Part shown: one piece after another, positions 5,762 through 10,517 of the stretch
Position numbering within the stretch: position 1 is the first letter of the stretch
How the letters are laid out: every line of letters starts with the position of its first letter
Assembly (NCBI GenBank): GCA_022712775.1
Contig: JAFLJZ010000038.1
Span: 1 to 10,517 of the forward strand
Direction: 5' to 3'
Source: Sulfurimonas sp.
Lineage (GTDB): Bacteria; Campylobacterota; Campylobacteria; Campylobacterales; Sulfurimonadaceae
DNA: 10,517 nt
Notes under the pieces: model-generated
The model's database searches: none
What the model was told of the DNA's origin: nothing
What the model saw: the letters and a program-made list of their open reading frames with translations, nothing else
Made by a program: the position numbers and the translations under genes

Positions 5762-6556
5762 TACACGAAGTGCTGTATAGGCTTCTTGAAGTAGTTGAAA
5801 CTTCTGTGTGTAATGTTCAACCATATTTGGAGTTTCGTGAAAAATTTTATCTGGATGATAGACTTTCGTCAATTTTTTATATGACTTTTTCAAAGCGTCT
5901 TGTGATGCACCTACTGGACATTCTAGAATCGTGTAAAACTGTACATGTTCATCTTCCTCAGAATCTTTACAAAGATCACCAAAACTAAAATCAGTAAAAT
6001 CAGAATAAAGCTTGGACATAAAATGATTATCATAGGTATATTGGATTTGATAATGTAAAATATGTCGCTTATTTAAAGCACGTTCTAGTCTAGATTTTGC
6101 CTTAAATTCACTCACATCAATTACAAGAGAAACATCAGTACCTCTTTCTACATAAACTTCAAGTTGAGAACGGAGATAATTGATAATCCAAGGATTTGGC
6201 TTATCTAAAGATATTAATACAGTACCCTTATCATAAGCATATAGCTTTACTTTGGTAACCTCTGGTTCTTCAAGCTTATTAAGTTCTATTTTTATAGGTT
6301 GATTACCATACTTTAACATAGAACGCAAAAAAAACTCATGTGAAAAATCATGTGTAGAAGCATGATGTTCACTCAGTTGACATAAAAAATCTTCTCTAAT
6401 CTCAGTTAAGGATTCATTTCTAAATACAAGCACAGCCTTAGGTAAAAAAAGCATACCGCGAGCGTGATGATTTAAAAACTCTTGCATCCAGCAAACATTT
6501 AAAGTCTCAAAATCTGTAGTGATAAGGATAAGATTATTGCGTAATACAATGTTCAT
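5753..6556 (-). CDS. J-domain protein with C-terminal DnaJ domain
   Basis: This 267-residue protein ends in a J-domain (about 206-267): FYTILECPVGASQDALKKSYKKL, then the essential HPD tripeptide at 234-236, then a helix ending QEAYTAL. J-domains stimulate the ATPase of an Hsp70 such as DnaK and bring it to a client. Unlike DnaJ itself, the domain is at the C-terminus, and there is no Gly/Phe-rich or zinc-finger part. The first 200 residues match nothing I recognise. They mix alpha and beta segments without a signal peptide, membrane helix or repeated motif, and probably bind the specific client. An AAAGG seven bases before the ATG supports the start; a second GG-rich stretch lies closer. The gene is alone on its strand, diverging from purF and converging on the DUF234-type gene. 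It is a cytoplasmic co-chaperone of unknown target. Confidence 0.85.
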   Translation of the reverse strand: MNIVLRNNLILITTDFETLNVCWMQEFLNHHARGMLFLPKAVLVFRNESLTEIREDFLCQLSEHHASTHDFSHEFFLRSMLKYGNQPIKIELNKLEEPEVTKVKLYAYDKGTVLISLDKPNPWIINYLRSQLEVYVERGTDVSLVIDVSEFKAKSRLERALNKRHILHYQIQYTYDNHFMSKLYSDFTDFSFGDLCKDSEEDEHVQFYTILECPVGASQDALKKSYKKLTKVYHPDKIFHETPNMVEHYTQKFQLLQEAYTALRVVS

Positions 6557-6573
6557 AGACCTACCTTTTATTA

Positions 6574-6589
6574 GATATTTTAAAATATC
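6574..6589. promoter_or_regulatory. 16-bp perfect palindrome in the J-domain gene leader
   Basis: GATATTTTAAAATATC is a perfect palindrome just downstream of, and touching, the predicted -10 box of the leftward J-domain gene. It could be an operator or a small hairpin in the leader. AT-only palindromes arise easily by chance in this composition. Confidence 0.35.
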
Positions 6590-6592
6590 ATA
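6587..6592 (-). promoter_or_regulatory. Candidate -10 box of the J-domain gene
   Basis: On the minus strand TATGAT lies 30 bases before the ATG and is preceded by TTGC. No recognisable -35 hexamer is present at 17 bases (GAATAA is found there), which is common in Campylobacterota promoters. Confidence 0.4.
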
Positions 6593-6612
6593 GCAAGTTT
6601 TGTTCCATTTTA

Positions 6613-6628
6613 TTCTAAATATTTAGAA
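6613..6628. promoter_or_regulatory. 16-bp perfect palindrome between divergent promoters, candidate operator
   Basis: TTCTAAATATTTAGAA is a perfect palindrome located between the two divergent promoters. It overlaps the expected -35 position of the J-domain gene by three bases and ends 15 bases before the -35 candidate of purF. A dimeric regulator could bind here. It is not the PurR operator of enteric bacteria. Confidence 0.4.
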
Positions 6629-6643
6629 CTAATTCTGTGTCTC

Positions 6644-6674
6644 TTGAGCCTATTTTATATATTTGAGCTATAAT
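6644..6674 (+). promoter_or_regulatory. Promoter of purF
   Basis: A consensus TATAAT (6669-6674) lies 28 bases before the purF start. TTGAGC at 6644-6649 is a possible -35 with a long 19-base spacer. The same TTGAGC word recurs at 6663-6668, directly before the -10 box. Confidence 0.6.
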
Positions 6675-6690
6675 TGCATTAATAATTTAC

Positions 6691-6695
6691 AAGGA
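6691..6695 (+). promoter_or_regulatory. Ribosome binding site that decides the purF start
   Basis: AAGGA ends seven bases before the TTG at 6703, ideal spacing, but 19 bases before the in-frame ATG at 6715. It therefore favours the TTG start. An out-of-frame ATG at 6707 opens a three-codon frame whose TGA overlaps the second ATG. Confidence 0.6.
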
Positions 6696-6702
6696 TTTTC
6701 TC

Positions 6703-8058
6703 TTGCATGAAAATATGAATGAAAAGTGTGCAGTTGTTGGTATATTTGGTCATGAAGAAGCATCAAAACTAGCTTATTTCTCCCTCCATGCTCTTCAACA
6801 TCGTGGTCAAGAAGCAGCAGGAATTAGTTCTTCTGATGGAAAAAAACTTCATACAATTAAAAAACGTGGTCTTGTAATGCGTGTTTTTGATGAAGCAAAA
6901 CTTAAAACTCTAAGTGGTTCAAGTGCAATAGGTCATACAAGGTACTCTACTGCTGGCGATGATTCTATTCTTGATGCACAACCAGTATTTGCACGTTATG
7001 ACTTAGGTGAAATGGCTATAGTGCATAATGGTAACCTTACAAATGCAGAAGAAGTTCGAAATAAGCTCATTGAAAAAGGTGCAATTTTTCAAACTTTTAT
7101 GGATACTGAAAACCTTATTCATCTTATCGCTAAAAGTGAAAAAGAAAAACTCACCGATAGAATCATAGATGCAGTACAAAGAATAGAAGGTGCATTTTCT
7201 CTAGTATTTTTAAGTAGAAAAAAAATGTTTGCTATGCGAGATCGTTTTGGTTTTCGTCCTCTTAGTCTTGGTCGTTTACCTAATGGAGGCTATATAGTAG
7301 CTTCTGAAACATGTGCTTTTGACCTTGTAGGTGCTACATTCATTCGTGATGTTGAACCAGGTGAACTTCTTATATTTGAAAAAGATAAGGAACCAAAATC
7401 TATAAAAGTTTTTGAATCAACTCCTAAACATTGTATTTTTGAGTATGTATATTTTGCACGTCCAGATTCATTAGTGTTTGGTCAATCTGTATACCAAACA
7501 AGAAAAAATATGGGTAAAGAGTTAGCACACATTCAGCCTGTTGAAGCCGATGTTGTTATCCCTGTTCCTGATGGTGGTGTTCCTGCCGCTATTGGGTATG
7601 CACAAGAAAGTGGTATCCCTTACGAAATGGGAATCATGAGAAACCATTATATTGGTCGTACATTTATTGAACCAACTCAAGAGATGCGTGATTTAAAAGT
7701 AAAAATGAAACTTTCTCCTATGACTGCTGTAATTAAAGGGAAAAAAGTAATTGTTATTGATGATTCTATTGTTCGAGGAACTACTTCAAGAAGAATCATT
7801 AGAATGCTCAAAGAAGCTGGAGCAAGTGAAGTTCATATGCGTGTTTCTTCTCCACCAACAACTGACCCTTGTTTTTATGGTGTCGACACTCCAGACAAAG
7901 AAAACCTTATCGCTGCAAATATGACAATAAAAGAAATTTGTGAATACATTGGTGCTGATAGTCTTGCTTATCTTTGTGAGGAATCACTCCTTAAAAGTGT
8001 TAATGCAACTAAGGATAACTACTGTACAGCCTGTTTTACTGGAAAATATATCGTTTAA
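6703..8058 (+). CDS. purF: Amidophosphoribosyltransferase, Fe-S type
   Basis: This enzyme makes phosphoribosylamine from PRPP and glutamine, the first committed step of purine synthesis. The glutaminase half (9-240) starts at nucleophile Cys9, which becomes the N-terminus once an eight-residue propeptide is removed. Its motifs are ALQHRGQEAAG (30-40), GHTRYSTAGD (77-86), VHNGNLTNA (107-115) and MRDRFGFRPL (178-187). The transferase half carries the PRPP loop VIVIDDSIVRGTT (349-361). Cys244, Cys390, Cys441 and Cys444 sit where Bacillus subtilis PurF holds its 4Fe-4S cluster, so an oxygen-sensitive cluster is expected. At 451 residues it is slightly shorter than the roughly 470-residue norm. 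The TTG start is chosen because AAGGA lies seven bases upstream; from ATG 6715 the propeptide would be four residues. The stop codon overlaps the next gene's ATG by one base (TAATG), so the two are probably coupled. Confidence 0.97.
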   Translation: MHENMNEKCAVVGIFGHEEASKLAYFSLHALQHRGQEAAGISSSDGKKLHTIKKRGLVMRVFDEAKLKTLSGSSAIGHTRYSTAGDDSILDAQPVFARYDLGEMAIVHNGNLTNAEEVRNKLIEKGAIFQTFMDTENLIHLIAKSEKEKLTDRIIDAVQRIEGAFSLVFLSRKKMFAMRDRFGFRPLSLGRLPNGGYIVASETCAFDLVGATFIRDVEPGELLIFEKDKEPKSIKVFESTPKHCIFEYVYFARPDSLVFGQSVYQTRKNMGKELAHIQPVEADVVIPVPDGGVPAAIGYAQESGIPYEMGIMRNHYIGRTFIEPTQEMRDLKVKMKLSPMTAVIKGKKVIVIDDSIVRGTTSRRIIRMLKEAGASEVHMRVSSPPTTDPCFYGVDTPDKENLIAANMTIKEICEYIGADSLAYLCEESLLKSVNATKDNYCTACFTGKYIV

Positions 8059-9017
8059 TGAAACAGATCTATACGTATGGTAATTATCTTAAAGATAAAT
8101 TTGGATGCAAGGTTTACAAGGTAGGGATAAATATCTCTGGTTTTACTTGTCCAAATATTGATGGTACTGTTGCAAAAGGTGGATGTACATTTTGTGAAAA
8201 TGATTCTTTTTCAGCAAGTGCAAATGAAGTTCAAGAACTAAAAGGTTTCCACTTAAACCTAGATTCAAAAGAAAATCCTCATTTAGATAAACAACTCCAA
8301 CAACTAGAGTTCCAGTTTAAAGCAATTTCTGCACGACAAAAAAAAGAATATGGAGCCAAAAAATTTCTTGTATATTTTCAATCATTTACAAATACATATG
8401 CTCCCTTTGAAACACTCAAAGCACTTTATGAAAAAGCACTCTCATTTGAGAATGTAGTAGGATTAAGCATAGGTACACGTTCTGATTCTATAACAGAAGA
8501 AACACTTTCGTACCTTGGAGAGCTTAACAAAACAAGTGAGATATGGATAGAATTTGGGATTCAATCTATCTATGATGAAACACTTATTAAAATCAATCGT
8601 GGTCATGATTCTGCTAATGTGAAAAAATGGATACAAAAGTCTAAACAAGCAGGTTTAAATGTCTGTGGGCATCTTATTTTTGGTCTTCCTGATGAAAGTC
8701 GTACTATGATGATTCAAACAGCTAAAGCAGCGTATGAGTGGGGAATAGATTCTGTAAAGTATCATCCGCTTTATGTTGTAAAAAGAACAGCCCTTGCAAA
8801 TGAATTTAACTCTGGAAAATTTACACCTATTAGCGAAGAAGAGTATCTTGATATTTTAGTTGAGACTATTAAGCTAAAACCTGAAAATGTATCTGTTCAA
8901 AGAGTAACAGCAGGGATTAATGATGATTCATTACTTGCACCTTCATGGTGTAAAGATAAAAACATTCAAATAAAAAATATCAATAAAGCACTTAAGCCTT
9001 TAGGTTTAAAATACTAG
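8058..9017 (+). CDS. Radical SAM protein, YhcC / TIGR01212 type
   Basis: This 319-residue protein belongs to the radical SAM enzymes, which use a 4Fe-4S cluster to cleave S-adenosylmethionine and start radical chemistry. The cluster cysteines are Cys31, Cys43 and Cys46 in CPNIDGTVAKGGCTFC, the widely spaced arrangement of the YhcC/Elp3-like branch instead of the standard CX3CX2C. Later barrel motifs fit: VYFQSFTNTYAP (about 108-119), GLSIGTRSD, EFGIQS with the following NRGHD, and GHLIFGLPDE. The length matches E. coli YhcC (about 309). The substrate of this family is not known to me. The ATG overlaps the purF stop, so translation is likely coupled and both proteins need iron-sulfur clusters. 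No ribosome site stands directly before the ATG, which is consistent with re-initiation. The gene converges on the next leftward gene five bases away. Confidence 0.93.
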   Translation: MKQIYTYGNYLKDKFGCKVYKVGINISGFTCPNIDGTVAKGGCTFCENDSFSASANEVQELKGFHLNLDSKENPHLDKQLQQLEFQFKAISARQKKEYGAKKFLVYFQSFTNTYAPFETLKALYEKALSFENVVGLSIGTRSDSITEETLSYLGELNKTSEIWIEFGIQSIYDETLIKINRGHDSANVKKWIQKSKQAGLNVCGHLIFGLPDESRTMMIQTAKAAYEWGIDSVKYHPLYVVKRTALANEFNSGKFTPISEEEYLDILVETIKLKPENVSVQRVTAGINDDSLLAPSWCKDKNIQIKNINKALKPLGLKY

Positions 9018-9026
9018 AGGCTCTAG
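9014..9026. repeat. Palindrome containing both convergent stop codons
   Basis: CTAGAG, G, CTCTAG holds the TAG of the rightward radical SAM gene and the TAG of the leftward membrane protein gene in its two arms. It is too short and has no T tract to be a convincing terminator. Confidence 0.6.
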
Positions 9027-9571
9027 CGACCATATACCTCTGAAAAATCTGCTACACTCCTAAAGTACCCTGGATATTTAAAATAGACACGAAAAGATTT
9101 TCCTGTTCCAGGTTTTAAATTTTTTGCAACTAAAAATTCTTTTGTAATTGTTTGTGCTTTAGTATCTCTACTTCCTCCAAATCCAGAAAAGAAATCAGAA
9201 AATCCACTTGGCTTATAAAAATTACCACCTTTTACATTCCCTGTTGCATGTCCACGGTTGACAAGTTTAATCTCAAAATAAACCTTTCCAATTGTATGGT
9301 TTCCTGTATTTTTTATAAAACCTGTATAAACGATTTGCTCTGTGCTTAATAGTCTTTTATTTTTCAACTTAGAAAGCTCTACTTTTTTTGTGTACTTATC
9401 AATAACAATTATTGAGAAAAAAACTAAGACAAAAGTAATCAAAGTAACTGAAATTACCATAGGAATTACCATCTTCTTTTGCTCTTGTTTAAAAGAGGAT
9501 ACTATTCCCCCAATAAAAATAAAAAAAATAATAGCTAAAAATATATAGTGCCAATAATTAAATAATGTCAT
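9023..9571 (-). CDS. Two-helix membrane protein, second of a pair (DUF2393-like)
   Basis: This 182-residue protein has two hydrophobic helices, about 7-25 and 35-57, joined by a short polar loop (SSFKQEQKK). The positively charged loop suggests that both ends face outside the cytoplasm, with the loop inside. The remaining 120 residues form a soluble domain rich in beta-prone segments with a Gly/Phe/Ser-rich patch (about 118-135, FYKPSGFSDFFSGFGG). The topology and the pairing with a sister gene resemble the DUF2393 family of Campylobacterota; that name is given from memory of the family, with moderate certainty. The ATG overlaps the stop of the upstream gene by four bases (ATGA), so the two are translated together and may form a complex. 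No catalytic motif is visible. Confidence 0.8.
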   Translation of the reverse strand: MTLFNYWHYIFLAIIFFIFIGGIVSSFKQEQKKMVIPMVISVTLITFVLVFFSIIVIDKYTKKVELSKLKNKRLLSTEQIVYTGFIKNTGNHTIGKVYFEIKLVNRGHATGNVKGGNFYKPSGFSDFFSGFGGSRDTKAQTITKEFLVAKNLKPGTGKSFRVYFKYPGYFRSVADFSEVYGR

Positions 9572-10080
9572 TTACAGCTTGCTCCTAGAGTAATATTATA
9601 ATCACGAGAATACGTAAAGGGTGAAATTATAATTTTGAAATTTCTTGTCTCATCTTTCATAATATCATTCTCTATTATCGACATTTTCTTGATTGTTTTA
9701 AATTTAAAAAGATAATTTCTTACTTTATTTCTACTGACTTTATGCACCTTAGCCGTAATTTTACACTCTCTAAAATTACGCTTTGATTCATTTTTTAAAC
9801 TTCCTTTAACAACAATAGCATCAGTAAATTCTAACCTTTTTTGCGTAAGTAAAGTTGTAGAGTTTTTAAAAAGATACGCATGCATTTTGATATACCCAAG
9901 AGTTGGGGCTAAAAAAAGTATGGTAAACACAAGCAGTATAAAGAAAATCGCAAAACCCACCTTTTTCCTAAGCACAAGACCTAAAATAATAAATAAAATA
10001 AAAAGAATAAAAGCACCACCAAAAAGAACATAATCATACATGATTAAGTCATCTAAAAAGGCAGTGATTTTTTCTTTCAT
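9568..10080 (-). CDS. Two-helix membrane protein, first of a pair (DUF2393-like)
   Basis: This 170-residue protein has two strong hydrophobic segments, about 18-38 and 42-64, separated by RKK, then a soluble domain of about 105 basic, beta-prone residues. Its order of parts (two helices near the N-terminus, a 100-120-residue beta-rich domain) is the same as in the next gene, so the pair probably arose by duplication even though the sequences have drifted far apart. Both resemble DUF2393. The single Cys169 lies one residue before the C-terminus. The ATG overlaps the hisIE stop by one base (TAATG on the minus strand), so it follows a histidine gene in a tight operon. A role in the inner membrane is likely; nothing shows the substrate or partner. 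Confidence 0.8.
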   Translation of the reverse strand: MKEKITAFLDDLIMYDYVLFGGAFILFILFIILGLVLRKKVGFAIFFILLVFTILFLAPTLGYIKMHAYLFKNSTTLLTQKRLEFTDAIVVKGSLKNESKRNFRECKITAKVHKVSRNKVRNYLFKFKTIKKMSIIENDIMKDETRNFKIIISPFTYSRDYNITLGASCK

Positions 10081-10517
10081 TAATCTTTCCTAGCGTTCTT
10101 TTCTGCGATTCCACTCATCTCAAATCTACGAGCGAGTTCTTGTTTGATTCTATCTGGTGAAATATTTTTAGCTGCGAGTGCAACTAGCATATGATACGTT
10201 AAATCAGCTGCTTCATAAACCATCTCTTTTTCATCATTGTCTTTATATGCAAAACAAAATTCACCAGATTCTTCTACAACTTTTTTCAAAATTGTATTGT
10301 CACCTTTTGCAAAAAGTTTTGCTGTCCATGATGAACTAGGGTCTGCATTTTTACGCTCTTGAATCGTATGGTAAAGTGTATCTATAACGCCATATAAAGC
10401 CTCTGAACTTACTTCAACTTCAGAGTTTGCTTCACCCGATTCTAGTTCTGTAAAAAAGCAAGACTTTCGTCCAGTATGGCATGCCACACCCTCTTGGGTT
10501 ACTTTAATAAGAAGTGT
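10080..10517 (-). CDS. hisIE: Bifunctional histidine enzyme HisIE, 5' end cut by window edge
   Basis: The frame is open to the right edge, so the start lies outside; 145 residues are visible. The first 25 or so are the end of the PRA-CH (HisI) domain: ALLIKV-type strand, then ACHTGRKSCFF with Cys13 and Cys20, two of its three zinc cysteines. After a linker, residues of about 42-145 form the PRA-PH (HisE) domain, with KKVVEESGEF (metal-binding glutamates) and YEAADLTYHMLVAL, ending in RRFEMSGIAEKNARK as the family does. The fusion performs steps two and three of histidine synthesis: pyrophosphate removal from PR-ATP and opening of the adenine ring. A GTG at 10487 is in frame but lies inside the conserved HisI core and is not the start. 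It leads an operon with two membrane protein genes, the first overlapping by one base. Confidence 0.95.
   Translation of the reverse strand, partial: TLLIKVTQEGVACHTGRKSCFFTELESGEANSEVEVSSEALYGVIDTLYHTIQERKNADPSSSWTAKLFAKGDNTILKKVVEESGEFCFAYKDNDEKEMVYEAADLTYHMLVALAAKNISPDRIKQELARRFEMSGIAEKNARKD

Noticed and set aside
5716..5988. A 90-residue rightward reading frame at the end of the J-domain gene
   Set aside because: It lies opposite the conserved J-domain coding sequence and has no ribosome site or recognisable content.
10485..10487. GTG as the start of the histidine gene
   Set aside because: The conserved HisI core continues upstream in frame to the window edge, so this codon is internal Val.

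Overview
The window is AT-rich DNA with short intergenic gaps. Its gene content points to a Campylobacterota (epsilonproteobacterial) chromosome, most likely a Sulfurimonas-like free-living member. The reasons are a bifunctional HisIE, two coupled two-helix membrane proteins of a type typical of that phylum, a Bacillus-type Fe-S PurF coupled to a YhcC-type radical SAM protein, and a very AT-rich codon choice. This is inference from protein style, because no rRNA or marker gene is present.

Layout. Positions 1-2899 read leftward: a small lipoprotein, then endonuclease IV (nfo), then a large AAA ATPase that runs off the left edge. Positions 2900-3152 are a divergent gap filled with nested inverted repeats that can fold into a multi-arm structure. 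Positions 3153-4424 encode a Y-family DNA polymerase (+). Positions 4430-4692 are a MITE-like element with 33-bp perfect terminal inverted repeats. Positions 4719-5651 encode a PD-(D/E)xK-like, DUF234-type protein (+). It converges on a leftward gene at 5753-6556, whose product has its J-domain at the C-terminus. The short convergent gap holds a cluster of hairpins. From the divergent, palindrome-bearing promoter region at 6557-6702, purF (+) and a coupled radical SAM gene run rightward to 9017. They meet head-on a leftward operon that enters from the right edge: hisIE, then two overlapping two-helix membrane protein genes.

How the genes work together. nfo (abasic-site repair) and the Y-family polymerase (lesion bypass) flank the structured gap, so two repair functions lie side by side but on opposite strands. 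purF and hisIE both belong to PRPP-dependent pathways (purine and histidine synthesis). No defence operon, CRISPR array, integrase, tRNA or rRNA is visible. The most unusual content is non-coding: the 263-bp nested inverted-repeat element, the 118-bp multi-arm sequence with mutually exclusive pairings, and two genes whose -10 box sits exactly six bases before the ATG, which suggests leaderless mRNAs.
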